Notes: generated from the letters alone by a model not told the origin. A stretch of 36,152 bases of DNA from Actinomycetes bacterium (GCA_025964535.1 JAOPYX010000118.1:1-36152), one strand, 5' to 3'; shown: positions 7,867 through 15,509, numbered from the stretch's first letter. Program-made: numbers and translations.

Positions 7867-8807
7867 TCCCGCTCGACGAGATCCGCCGCGCCCGCGAGCG
7901 GATTGCGGATGCGGTGACGAGGACGCCGCTCATGCGGCTCGAGGTCGACGCGCCGTGCGAGATCTGGCTCAAGCTCGAGTCGCTGCAACCCATCGGCTCG
8001 TTCAAGCTGCGCGGCGCGCTGTCGGCTGTCCGCGCCGCGTCGCCCGCAGAGCTCGCAGGTGGAGTCGTCACTGCGAGCGCCGGCAACATGGCCCAGGGCG
8101 TCGCGTGGGCGGCCCGGGAGGCGGGGGTCCACGCACGGATCGTCGCGCCCGACTCGGCGCCGCGCGCGAAGCTCGACGCGGTCGAGCGTCTCGGCGGCGA
8201 GGTCATCTCGGTGTCGCATGAGACCTGGTGGCAGACGATGGTCGACCGCCGGTACGAAGGAGTCGACGGGCTGTTCGTGCACCCCGTCGAGGACGACGCG
8301 GTGATGGCGGGCAACGGGACGATCGGCCTCGAGCTCGTAGAAGATCTGCCCGATCTCGACGCCGTGGTCACGCCGTGGGGCGGCGGCGGGCTGACGACCG
8401 GCATCGCAAGCGCGGTCAAGGCGCTACGCCCGGCTGCGCGTGTGATCACGGCCGAGCCCGCGACCGCTGCACCGCTCGCTGCGGCGCTCGCGGCCGGTGC
8501 GCCGACGGAGATCGAGTACCAGCCGTCGTTCGTCGACGGCGCCGGAGGGCGTGCGCTGCTCCCGACGATGTGGGATCGCGGCCGGGAGCTCGTCGATACT
8601 GCCGTCGCAGTGCCGCTCGACGAGGTGGCGGCCGCGATGCGTGTGCTCGCGACGCGGGCCAGGGTCGTCGCAGAGGGAGCGGGCGCGCTCGCGCTGGCTG
8701 CCGCGCTGCGCGGCGACGCCGGCGAGGGCCGTGTCGTGTGCATCGTGAGCGGCGGCAACGTCGACGCCGCGGTGCTGTCCCGGATCCTCGCGGGCGAGAC
8801 ACCCTAG
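7863..8807 (+). CDS. Threonine/serine dehydratase-like PLP enzyme (fold type II)
   Basis: This 314-residue protein resembles IlvA/TdcB catalytic domains, which deaminate Thr or Ser to a 2-oxoacid. The PLP lysine is K48 in GSFKLRGAL. NMAQGVAWAAREAG follows, and the phosphate-binding glycine loop is WGGGGLTTG. SGGNVD near the C-terminus is the usual end of the active site. No regulatory ACT domain is present, so it resembles catabolic rather than biosynthetic forms. The TTG start overlaps the dioxygenase stop (TTGA), and the sequence begins at the normal family N-terminus (PLDEIRRARERI). Its 2-oxoacid product could feed the two upstream reductases (inference). The stop is inside the left arm of a long inverted repeat. 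Confidence 0.88.
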   Translation: MIPLDEIRRARERIADAVTRTPLMRLEVDAPCEIWLKLESLQPIGSFKLRGALSAVRAASPAELAGGVVTASAGNMAQGVAWAAREAGVHARIVAPDSAPRAKLDAVERLGGEVISVSHETWWQTMVDRRYEGVDGLFVHPVEDDAVMAGNGTIGLELVEDLPDLDAVVTPWGGGGLTTGIASAVKALRPAARVITAEPATAAPLAAALAAGAPTEIEYQPSFVDGAGGRALLPTMWDRGRELVDTAVAVPLDEVAAAMRVLATRARVVAEGAGALALAAALRGDAGEGRVVCIVSGGNVDAAVLSRILAGETP

Positions 8808-8877
8808 TAACACTCTGTTACAAGGAGGGAGGCGCCGGGAAAACGCGCGGCCTCTGGCCTTGTAACAGAGTGTTACT
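8806..8877. repeat. Perfect 20-bp inverted repeat between convergent genes, each arm itself a dyad
   Basis: The left arm AGTAACACTCTGTTACAAGG (8806-8825) is exactly the reverse complement of the right arm at 8858-8877; 32 bases lie between. Inside each arm GTAACA-CTC-TGTTAC is a second, smaller dyad. GAGGC (8829-8833) and GCCTC (8850-8854) can extend the stem inward. The arms contain the stop codons of both flanking genes: TAG 8805-8807 on +, TAA at 8873-8875 on -. It can act as a bidirectional terminator, but it lacks a T-tract, and the nested symmetry is more than a terminator needs. A mobile hairpin repeat or a protein-binding site are alternatives. Confidence 0.85.
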
Positions 8878-10045
8878 TGGAGAACGAGGCGAGCTCGGCG
8901 ACGAAGCCGTCGACTTCGTCCACCGTGTTGTAGTGGATGAAGCCGACCCGAACCGCGTCCTGCGGATACGGGAGCTTCTCGCGCAGGCCGAGCGAGTACC
9001 AGTTGTCGTGCGCCCAGACGCCGTAGCCGCGTTCGGCCATCGTCGTCGCGACGGTCGCGGCCTCGACGCCGTCCACGTTCAGCAGGAACGTCGGCACGCG
9101 GCCCTCCATCGTCTGCAGGCCGTACACCGTCACGTTCTCCGGCAGCGTCTCGAGGAAGCGCGCGCCGAGCTCTCGCTCGTACGTCTTGAGCACGTCCATG
9201 CCGCCGAGCGACTCCAGGTACGCGATCGTCGCGGAGAAGCCGGCGAGCAGCTCGTACGGAGCGGTGCCCGTCTCGAACTTCCGTCCGACGGGTGTCGAGC
9301 CGGCCGGGCGCGCCTTGTAGGGGCGCCACGACTCGAGCAGCTCGTGCCGTCCGTAGGCCAGCCCGAGATGCGGGCCGCAGAACTTGTACGGCGAGCACAG
9401 GAAGACGTCGCAGCCGATCGCCTGCACGTCGACCGGCTCGTGCGCCGCGTAATGCACTGCGTCGATCCAGGAGAGGGCTCCGGCTTCGCGCGCGAGCTCC
9501 GCGACACGCTGCGCATCCGTGATCGACCCGACGGCGTTCGATGCGAAGACGCAGGCGACGACGCGCGTGCGCTCGTCGAGCTTCCGCTCGAGATCGTCGA
9601 GGTCGAGGCGGAGGTCGTCGGTGACGTCGATCCAGTTGACCTCGAAACCGCGGTCGGCTGCGAGCTCGACCCAGGGTGCGACGCCGCCGTCGTGGTCGAG
9701 GCGGCTGACGAGGATCCGGTCGCCTTCCTTCCAGTCGCGTGACGCGGTGCGGCTGAGCATGAAGTCGAGCGTCGTCATGTTCGTGCCGAAGATCACGTCG
9801 TCGGACGAGCAGCCGAGGAAGCGTCCGGCATCGTCGCGGGCGTTCTTCAAGATCGCCTCGACGCGCTTGCCGGTCTCGTACGGTGCGCCGAGATTGGCGC
9901 TCGCTTCGCGCAGCGCGCGGGCGATTGCGTCCCCGACCTCGTCCGGAACCTGCGACCCGCCCGGTGCGTCGAGGAAGGCGAAGCCGCCTCGAAGGGACGA
10001 GAACCGGTCGCGTGCCGCCTGCACGTCGAGTACCGTCGCGCTCAT
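8873..10045 (-). CDS. Class V aminotransferase-fold PLP protein (cysteine desulfurase-like, VC1184-type)
   Basis: This 390-residue fold type I PLP enzyme has LDAPGGSQVP at 25-34, which is typical of the VC1184-like subfamily. Other features are the PLP Asp195 in WIDAVH and the Schiff-base Lys221 in SPYKFCGPHLG. The C-terminal VRVGFIHYN replaces the Arg-x-Gly-His-His-Cys loop of SufS/IscS, so the desulfurase cysteine is absent and sulfur transfer is unlikely. Kynureninase belongs to the same superfamily and a tryptophan dioxygenase lies just across the convergent junction, but clear kynureninase motifs are not visible. The ATG start has AGGTAGG 8 nt upstream, inside the divergent aldo-keto reductase gene, whose ATG overlaps this one by 2 bp (CATG). 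Confidence 0.85.
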   Translation of the reverse strand: MSATVLDVQAARDRFSSLRGGFAFLDAPGGSQVPDEVGDAIARALREASANLGAPYETGKRVEAILKNARDDAGRFLGCSSDDVIFGTNMTTLDFMLSRTASRDWKEGDRILVSRLDHDGGVAPWVELAADRGFEVNWIDVTDDLRLDLDDLERKLDERTRVVACVFASNAVGSITDAQRVAELAREAGALSWIDAVHYAAHEPVDVQAIGCDVFLCSPYKFCGPHLGLAYGRHELLESWRPYKARPAGSTPVGRKFETGTAPYELLAGFSATIAYLESLGGMDVLKTYERELGARFLETLPENVTVYGLQTMEGRVPTFLLNVDGVEAATVATTMAERGYGVWAHDNWYSLGLREKLPYPQDAVRVGFIHYNTVDEVDGFVAELASFSK

Positions 10046-11015
10046 GGAGCGAGCCTACCTGGGGAACACCGGCATCCGCGTCTCGAAGATCGTGCTCGGG
10101 TGCGGCAATTTCGGAGGCATCGGTTCGTCCCCCGCATTCTTCGGCAGGGGCGAGAGCCGCGACGACGCGTTCGCGATCATGGATGCCGCCTGGGAAGCCG
10201 GCATTACGACGTTCGACACCGCCGACGCGTACGGCGGCGGACGCAGCGAGTCGTGGATCGGCGACTGGCTCCGCACCAAGGGGAGCGCCGTCCGCGACGG
10301 CATCGTTCTGTCGACAAAGACGTTCAATCCGATGGACGACGGCGAGGATCACGGGCTCGCGCCACAGCGGGTGAAGCGCCAGCTCGAGAGCAGCCTGCAG
10401 CGCCTCGGCGTCGACCACGTGCAGATGTACCTCACCCACGAGCCCGATCCCGACGTGCCGATCGTCGAGACGCTGGGTGCATTCGACGAGCTCGTACGCG
10501 ACGGAAAGGTGGGCGCGATCGGCGCGAGTAACGTCGACGGCGCGCAGCTCCGCGACGCGCTCGCCACGGCGCCGGGTGCGCGCTACGAGTGGGTGCAGAA
10601 CTCCTACTCGCTCCTCGACCGCGCAGCGGAGCAGGAGGTACTGCCGCAGTGCGCGGAGGCGGGGCTCGGGTTCACGCCGTTCAGCCCGCTGGCCGGCGGC
10701 TGGCTCACCGGAAAGTACGCGCGGGGCGCCGCGGCGCCCGCAGGCTCGCGAATGACCCAGCGGCCCGAGCCGTACGCGCACTTCCTCGAGGACGACGCAG
10801 TGTGGCGCGGCCTCGACGGCCTCGCGCGCGCCGCTGAAGCGCGTGGCACGAGCCAGGCAGCGCTTGCCATTGCCTGGCTGCTCGGTGACGAGCGCGTGAC
10901 GGCGGTGGTCGTAGGTCCGCGGCGGCCGGAACATCTCGAGCCGGCGCTCGTTGCGCTCGAGCGGCCGGCCACGCCTGCGGAGCGGGACGAGCTCGCCCGC
11001 GGGTTCGCGCGCTAG
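10044..11015 (+). CDS. Aldo-keto reductase
   Basis: This 323-residue NADPH-dependent TIM-barrel reductase opens with YLGNTGIRVSKIVLG, the standard AKR N-terminus, which fixes the start at 10044. The catalytic tetrad is present: Asp58 and Tyr63 (FDTADAYGGG), Lys92 (LSTKTF) and His132 (YLTHEPDPD). GPRRPEHLEPAL is the C-terminal coenzyme segment. The ATG shares CATG with the divergent aminotransferase gene, and the TAG shares CTAG with the convergent kinase gene. No untranslated spacer therefore exists at either end. No clear ribosome binding site precedes the ATG, so the mRNA may be leaderless or the promoter may lie in the neighbour's coding region (inference). The substrate is unknown. Confidence 0.92.
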   Translation: MERAYLGNTGIRVSKIVLGCGNFGGIGSSPAFFGRGESRDDAFAIMDAAWEAGITTFDTADAYGGGRSESWIGDWLRTKGSAVRDGIVLSTKTFNPMDDGEDHGLAPQRVKRQLESSLQRLGVDHVQMYLTHEPDPDVPIVETLGAFDELVRDGKVGAIGASNVDGAQLRDALATAPGARYEWVQNSYSLLDRAAEQEVLPQCAEAGLGFTPFSPLAGGWLTGKYARGAAAPAGSRMTQRPEPYAHFLEDDAVWRGLDGLARAAEARGTSQAALAIAWLLGDERVTAVVVGPRRPEHLEPALVALERPATPAERDELARGFAR

Positions 11016-12406
11016 ACCCGCGTACGCACGTCGCGCCGCTGCGGCACGGGCTCCGCGAGTGGGACCGAGAGCCAGACGTCGGCTCCGCCGCCTTCCCGGT
11101 TCGCCGCGCCTGCTTCACCGTCGTGTGCCTCGGCCACGGTGCGCACGATCGCGAGTCCGAGGCCCGCGCCGGGCCCGCTCCGTGCTTCGTCGGCCCGGCT
11201 GAAGCGCTCGAAGGCGCGCGCCTGAAAGTCGGTCGGGAAGCCGCCGCCCTCGTCGGTGACGTGGATCTCCGCCCGCGCGCCGCGCTCGACGGTCGTGACC
11301 CGGATCGTGCCGGACCCGTGGCGAAGCGCGTTCTCGATCAGGTTCCCCAGCGCCTGCTCCAGTCGCGGTCGGTCGACGTCGACGACGAGACGCGTCTCGT
11401 CCACGTCGATTCGTCGTCCTGCGTCACGTGCGCGGCGCTCGAATCGCGTCGCGATCCCGCCGATCACTTCTCCGAGCCCGATCGTCTCGGGCCGCAGCGT
11501 CAGCACGCCCTCGTCGACGCGTGCGAGCAGAAGCAGGTCCTCGGCGAGCTGGGAGAGCCGGTCGGCCTCTTCGCCCACCGATCGCAACGCGGCTTCGAGC
11601 GACGCTTCCGTGCGCGGCGATTCGAGAGCGAGCTCGACCTCGGCGCGGACGAGCGCCAGCGGTGTTCGGAGCTCGTGGCTCGCATCCGCCACGAAGCGGC
11701 GCTCCCGCGTTCGCACCGTCTCGATCCGGCCGAGCAGCTGGTTCAGTGTGTTGCCGAGCGCGGAGATCTCGTCCCGAGCGCGCGGCACGGGCAGGCGTTC
11801 GGAGAGATCGCGCGCCGAGATCGCATCCGCGCGAGAGCGCATCCGCTCCACGGGCCGCAGCGCAGCGCCGGCCACGAAGTAGCCGATCAGGGACGCGAAG
11901 AGCAGCGCGAACGGCCCGCCGAGGAGGAGCTCCTTTCGCAGATCGAAGAGCGCCTGATCGCGTCCGGCGAGGGAGGCGCCGACCACGACGACGAGCTTCT
12001 GCCCCTGGGCGTTCACCGGGGTCGCGAGCAGCCGCACGGCTTCGCCTCCGTCTCCGGTTCGTGGCACGAGGAGGCTTCCACGCCGCGCGCTGCGGAGTTG
12101 GGCGAGCGTCAGGAGACGCTCCTGATCGAGTCCGGGTGTCTGGTCGAACACGCGACCCCGACTGTCGAGCACCTGTGCGAAGTCGCCGCGCTCCGCCGTG
12201 CCACGCGGCGCGCTCCGCAATCCGCTGTCCGCCTGCTGCACGAGCGCCGACACGTCTGCCGCTCGTGCCCGAAGCCCTTGGTCGACGGTGTGGTCGAGCG
12301 ACGAAGCGAGGCGGTTGACGAGTACGAAACCGGTCGCTGCAAGCACGAGCGCCATCGCGCCCGCGAAGACGAGCGTCAACCGCGTGCGCAGCGGGAGGCG
12401 GCTCAT
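11012..12406 (-). CDS. Sensor histidine kinase (OmpR-system partner)
   Basis: This 464-residue membrane kinase has TM1 at about 10-32, an extracytoplasmic domain of about 125 residues, TM2 at about 160-181 and a HAMP domain at 182-230. The H-box FVADASHELRTPLALVRAE has His244. The N-box is GNLIENALRHG, and the ATP lid has DEGGGFP and GAGLGLAIV. The start ATG at 12406 overlaps the response regulator stop (ATGA), so the two are cotranscribed and coupled. The frame runs on upstream to 12973, but that part overlaps the regulator gene. The sensed signal cannot be read. The stop overlaps the convergent aldo-keto reductase stop (CTAG). Confidence 0.93.
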   Translation of the reverse strand: MSRLPLRTRLTLVFAGAMALVLAATGFVLVNRLASSLDHTVDQGLRARAADVSALVQQADSGLRSAPRGTAERGDFAQVLDSRGRVFDQTPGLDQERLLTLAQLRSARRGSLLVPRTGDGGEAVRLLATPVNAQGQKLVVVVGASLAGRDQALFDLRKELLLGGPFALLFASLIGYFVAGAALRPVERMRSRADAISARDLSERLPVPRARDEISALGNTLNQLLGRIETVRTRERRFVADASHELRTPLALVRAEVELALESPRTEASLEAALRSVGEEADRLSQLAEDLLLLARVDEGVLTLRPETIGLGEVIGGIATRFERRARDAGRRIDVDETRLVVDVDRPRLEQALGNLIENALRHGSGTIRVTTVERGARAEIHVTDEGGGFPTDFQARAFERFSRADEARSGPGAGLGLAIVRTVAEAHDGEAGAANREGGGADVWLSVPLAEPVPQRRDVRTRV

Positions 12407-13083
12407 GGAGCGCCGTCGACGCGCAGCCGGTATCCCGCGCCGCGCACGGTCTCGATCGAGTCGCGCGCGAAGGGACGGTCGATCTTCTCGCGCAGGCGCC
12501 GGATGTGCACCGTGACGACGTTCGATTTGTTGTCGTACGCGATGTCCCAGGCGTTCTCGAGCAGCTCGTACCGTGAGAGCACCTCGCCCGGGCGGCGCAT
12601 GAACAACTCGAGCAACGCGAACTCCTTCGCAGCGAGCTTGATCTCGGCGCCGTTGCGCGAGACGCGCCGCGTCGCAGGATCGAGACGCAGGTCGTCGACC
12701 TCGAGCACCGCTGGGCGCTCGGATGGCCCGCGCCGGATGATCGCGCGCAGCCGCGCGCGCAGCTCCGCGATCGAGAACGGCTTCGTGAGGTAGTCGTCGG
12801 CGCCGGCGTCGAGACCCTGGATCCGGTCCTCGACCGCGTCGCGTGCCGTCAGCATCAACACCGGTGTCCACACGCCCGAGTCGCGCAGGCGCTCGCAGGT
12901 CTGGAAGCCGTCGAGCCCGGGAAGCATCAGGTCGAGGACGATCGCGTCGTACCGGTGCGCCTGTGCCATCCACAACGCGTCCTCGCCGGTCGGCGTGAGA
13001 TCGGCGGCGCTACCGCGGTCACTGAGGCCGCGACGAAGAAGCGGGCCGAGCTTTACGTCGTCTTCGACGACCAGCACGCGCAC
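12403..13083 (-). CDS. OmpR/PhoB-family response regulator
   Basis: This 226-residue transcription factor has an N-terminal receiver domain with the acidic pair E7-D8-D9, the phospho-acceptor Asp51 (VLDLMLPG), the switch Thr79 (MLTARD) and Lys101 (LTKPFS). A C-terminal winged helix (about 130-226) contains EFALLELFMRRPGEVLSR and the recognition-helix region NVVTVHIRRLREKI. The GTG start at 13083 is at the normal family N-terminus (RVLVVEDD). It is divergent from the small secreted protein gene at 13223. The spacer has TGAAC direct half-sites 11 bp apart, the spacing expected for OmpR-family dimers, so it probably regulates that gene and itself (inference). Confidence 0.93.
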   Translation of the reverse strand: MRVLVVEDDVKLGPLLRRGLSDRGSAADLTPTGEDALWMAQAHRYDAIVLDLMLPGLDGFQTCERLRDSGVWTPVLMLTARDAVEDRIQGLDAGADDYLTKPFSIAELRARLRAIIRRGPSERPAVLEVDDLRLDPATRRVSRNGAEIKLAAKEFALLELFMRRPGEVLSRYELLENAWDIAYDNKSNVVTVHIRRLREKIDRPFARDSIETVRGAGYRLRVDGAP

Positions 13084-13105
13084 CGCTCTACCGTGCCTGG
13101 ACGAA

Positions 13106-13123
13106 GGTGAACTCCAGATGAAC
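13106..13123 (+). promoter_or_regulatory. Direct half-sites 11 bp apart, likely response-regulator operator
   Basis: TGAAC occurs at 13108-13112 and 13119-13123, exactly 11 bp apart, within GGTGAACTCCAGATGAAC. One helical turn between direct half-sites is the usual OmpR/PhoB binding pattern. The site is between the divergent regulator and the secreted protein gene. Confidence 0.5.
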
Positions 13124-13154
13124 GCCTCTGCCACCAAAGGGTATCGCGTCACAT

Positions 13155-13179
13155 CCAGTTCACCTGAGCCTCCTACGTT
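13155..13179 (+). promoter_or_regulatory. Inverted half-site and -10-like box upstream of the secreted protein gene
   Basis: CCAGTTCACC (13155-13164) is the inverse of the GGTGAACT element at 13106. Just downstream CTCCTACGTT contains TACGTT (13174-13179), which fits a -10 box 49 nt before the ATG. The same CTCCTAC stretch occurs 48 nt before the ATG of the paralogue at 31270. Confidence 0.4.
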
Positions 13180-13222
13180 GACCAGGCACCACGTATCCAG
13201 CATCGACAAGGAGGCACCAGAT

Positions 13223-13591
13223 ATGCGCAAGCGCATCACCAAGCTCGGCGTCACGATCGCCGCGCTCGCAGCACTCGCCGTCGGCGGGTCCGCACTCGCG
13301 TCGGCGGCGTCGAAGACCACGCCTGCCCCCGCAGCTCCGGCTCCGGCGGCTCCGGTCGCACCGGCCGACACGACGACGACGCAGGAGAGCTCGACGGAGG
13401 CCGCCGATTCGGCCACTGACACGGACACCCTCCAGCAGGGCGACCAGTCTGCCCCCGACACCGCGTCGGCCGGCGACACCGCCGACACGGCGAGCGAGGC
13501 AGCTGCCTCCGAGACCGGCCCGAGCGACGGGCCCGGCGGCCACGCCGACCCGGCCGGTGCCGTGGACACGCAGCAGGAAGGCCAGAACTAA
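13223..13591 (+). CDS. Small secreted low-complexity protein with C-terminal GPGGHAD motif
   Basis: This 122-residue protein has a signal peptide (MRKRITKLG, then a hydrophobic stretch to about ALASA at 24-28). A Pro/Ala linker follows, then a Thr/Ser/Ala/Asp/Glu-rich acidic region, and the C-terminus has SDGPGGHADPAGAVDTQQEGQN. AAGGAGG at 13208-13214 sets the ATG at 13223; the upstream part of the open frame is not used. No enzyme motif is seen, and the body is probably disordered outside the membrane. A paralogue at 31270-31599 has the same plan and the same PSDGPGGHAD motif. The divergent two-component system is the likely regulator. The function is unknown. Confidence 0.8.
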   Translation: MRKRITKLGVTIAALAALAVGGSALASAASKTTPAPAAPAPAAPVAPADTTTTQESSTEAADSATDTDTLQQGDQSAPDTASAGDTADTASEAAASETGPSDGPGGHADPAGAVDTQQEGQN

Positions 13592-13619
13592 GGCCTACCG
13601 CACCACGCGTTCCCTCCCC

Positions 13620-13650
13620 TGCGGCCCCGGCTTCCCCTGCCGGGGCCGCA
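13620..13650 (+). terminator. Hairpin terminator after the secreted protein gene
   Basis: TGCGGCCCCGG (13620-13630) pairs perfectly with CCGGGGCCGCA (13640-13650) around a 9-nt loop. No long T-run follows, as is common in high-GC actinobacteria. It separates the secreted protein gene from the peptidase gene at 13695. Confidence 0.65.
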
Positions 13651-13694
13651 TGCATTCAGGTTCCGATCAGCGGCTTCGGGTAGACGTTCAGGCG

Positions 13695-14387
13695 ATGCTG
13701 CGGCTTGTCGCCCTGGGTGCGCTCACCGTTGCGCTCCTCGCCACAGGGACGGCGCAGGCCGTGCTCCGCCGGCACGTTGTCGGCCGGTCGCTCACCGGAC
13801 GGCCGATCGTCGCGCTCGAGCTCGGCGACCCGGGCGCCCCGCGGAAGGTGCTCGTCGTCGGCTGCGTCCACGGGAATGAGCCTGCGGGCATCGCCGTCAC
13901 GAGTCGTCTCCTGAGGCTCGCCGTGCCGCGCGGCGTCGATCTCTGGGTCGTGCCGAGCTTCAACCCCGACGGGCAGCACGCGGGCACGCGTGGGAACGCA
14001 CGCGGCGTCGACCTGAACCGCAACTTCCCCTTTCGCTGGACACAGCTTGCCGGCGTGTACTACTCGGGACGGCATGCGCTGTCCGAGCCCGAGAGCCGCA
14101 GCGCGTATGCGCTGATTCGGCGGCTTCGGCCGGCGATCTCGATCTGGTTCCACCAGCACATGGACGTCGTCGACGTCTCGGGCGGGAACAGCGCACTCGA
14201 GACGCGGTACGCGCGCCTCGTCGGGCTGCGGACGGCGTCGCTCGTCCGCCCGCCCGGCAGCATCGTCACCTGGGAGAACAACGCGTTCCCGAACGGAAGC
14301 GCATTCGTCGTCGAGCTGCCCGCCGGACCACTCGCACCGCCTGCCGCGTTGCGCTTCGCGCGCGCCGTCGACGTAATCGCCCGTTGA
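13695..14387 (+). CDS. Exported M14-type zinc carboxypeptidase/amidase
   Basis: This 230-residue protein has an N-terminal signal peptide (MLRLVALGALTVALLATGTAQA). A compact M14 catalytic domain follows: Zn ligands His and Glu in VGCVHGNEPAG, Arg/Asn in NARGVDLNRNFPF, the third ligand in WFHQHMD, and the catalytic Glu in SAFVVELPAG. The small size and substrate-loop layout recall MpaA-like murein peptide amidases, so a cell-wall peptide is a plausible substrate (inference). The start is the first ATG before the signal peptide, with only a weak ribosome binding site. A terminator hairpin precedes it and another follows, so it is probably a single-gene unit. Confidence 0.85.
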   Translation: MLRLVALGALTVALLATGTAQAVLRRHVVGRSLTGRPIVALELGDPGAPRKVLVVGCVHGNEPAGIAVTSRLLRLAVPRGVDLWVVPSFNPDGQHAGTRGNARGVDLNRNFPFRWTQLAGVYYSGRHALSEPESRSAYALIRRLRPAISIWFHQHMDVVDVSGGNSALETRYARLVGLRTASLVRPPGSIVTWENNAFPNGSAFVVELPAGPLAPPAALRFARAVDVIAR

Positions 14388-14391
14388 GAGC

Positions 14392-14417
14392 CGCGGCCGC
14401 CCCGTAGGGCGGCCGCG
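14392..14417. terminator. Bidirectional hairpin terminator between convergent genes
   Basis: The 11-bp stem CGCGGCCGCCC (14392-14402) pairs with GGGCGGCCGCG (14407-14417) around a CGTA loop and is followed by TTCTC. It lies between the + strand peptidase stop (14387) and the - strand ABC binding protein stop (14442). A short ACCGAT/ATCGGT dyad follows it. Confidence 0.7.
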
Positions 14418-14441
14418 TTCTCACCGATGGGAGAATCGGTC

Positions 14442-15509
14442 CTACTTCGCCTTGGGCGGCTTCGTCTTGTCCGCTTGCAAGGCGAACGCATTCGTGTAGG
14501 TCGCGCTGAGCTTGACGTGCTTGCCGGGGAGATCCGGCTCGAAGGCTGCGAGGACCTTGTACTGCGTGATCGGCCCGTCCTTCGGCATGATCCCGTCGCT
14601 CGAGTAGAAGCCCAGCGTTTGCTGCCACGCGTTCGTGTAGAGCGTCGCGTCATTACCTGCGTAGTCCGACGGCATCTTCGCCGCGATCTGCGCCGCCGTA
14701 TGGCTGTGGATCCACTTCAGTGTCCAGACGATCGCGTTGACGAACTTCTGCACGCTCGCCTTGTGCGTGTTGACGTAGTCCGTGCGCATGTAGATGCACG
14801 TCGACGGGAACGTGCCGCCGAATGCCTTCTTCGACTGCGCGTTGTCCTGCAGGTCGACCAGGATCTTCGCCTGACCGCTCGCCACGAGGGTGGCGATCGT
14901 CGGCTGCGACGTGATGCCGCCGTCGATCTGTCCGTGCTGGAGCGCTGCGATGAACGTCTGGCCCGCGCCGACAGGCAGGCGCGTGAACTGGCTCGGCTGG
15001 ATGCCGTTGCGGAGCCCGAGGTACTGCATCTCGAAGTCCGTCGAAGAGCCGGTGCCGGTGATGCCCATGACCTTGCCCTTGAGGTCGGCGAGCGACTTGA
15101 TCGGGCTGTTGGTGGGAACGACGATCGCATGTCCCGGCGTGAGGCCGATCTGTACGACGCACTCCGTCGCCTTGCCCTTGCCGGCGAGATCGATGGTGTG
15201 GTTGTAGTAGCCCATCGCGGCGTCGATCTGACCGGCGACGAGCGCGTCGGCCTCCTCGACTCCGGCAGGTGAGTCGAGCGGGAAGATATCGACGCCCGCC
15301 TTCTCGTAGTAGCCGAGCTGCTTCGCGAGCGTTGCGGTCGCGTAGATGATCTTGTTGATCCCGCCGACCATGATCGTGATGCGCGTCCGGCCCTGCGACT
15401 GTGCAGGCGCCGACGTATGGGCCGACGCAGCCGTTGTACCGAGCAGCGCGATCACGGTGATCGCGAGTGCGGTGACGGCGGTCGTCCGTGCCCGTCGATT
15501 CAACTCCAT
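14442..15509 (-). CDS. ABC transporter substrate-binding protein, NMT1/SsuA/ThiY type
   Basis: This 355-residue exported binding protein has a signal peptide (MELNRRARTT, then a hydrophobic core to ASA). The domain begins at RTRITIMVGGINKIIYATATLAKQLGYYEKAGVD, typical of NMT1/THI5-like proteins. SLADLKGKVMGITGTGSSTD and GGITSQPT are hinge and ligand-loop segments. AAGGAGG about 8 nt upstream supports the ATG at 15509. An in-frame GTG at 15560 overlaps the permease stop (GTGA) and is the alternative, but it would put 17 extra residues before the signal peptide. Family ligands include alkanesulfonates, taurine, nitrate, pyrimidines and thiamine precursors; which applies here is unknown. Confidence 0.9.
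   Translation of the reverse strand: MELNRRARTTAVTALAITVIALLGTTAASAHTSAPAQSQGRTRITIMVGGINKIIYATATLAKQLGYYEKAGVDIFPLDSPAGVEEADALVAGQIDAAMGYYNHTIDLAGKGKATECVVQIGLTPGHAIVVPTNSPIKSLADLKGKVMGITGTGSSTDFEMQYLGLRNGIQPSQFTRLPVGAGQTFIAALQHGQIDGGITSQPTIATLVASGQAKILVDLQDNAQSKKAFGGTFPSTCIYMRTDYVNTHKASVQKFVNAIVWTLKWIHSHTAAQIAAKMPSDYAGNDATLYTNAWQQTLGFYSSDGIMPKDGPITQYKVLAAFEPDLPGKHVKLSATYTNAFALQADKTKPPKAK

Noticed and set aside
8424-10934. 836-codon - strand open frame
   Set aside because: It overlaps the dehydratase, aminotransferase and aldo-keto reductase genes, which all show catalytic motifs; the shadow shows none.
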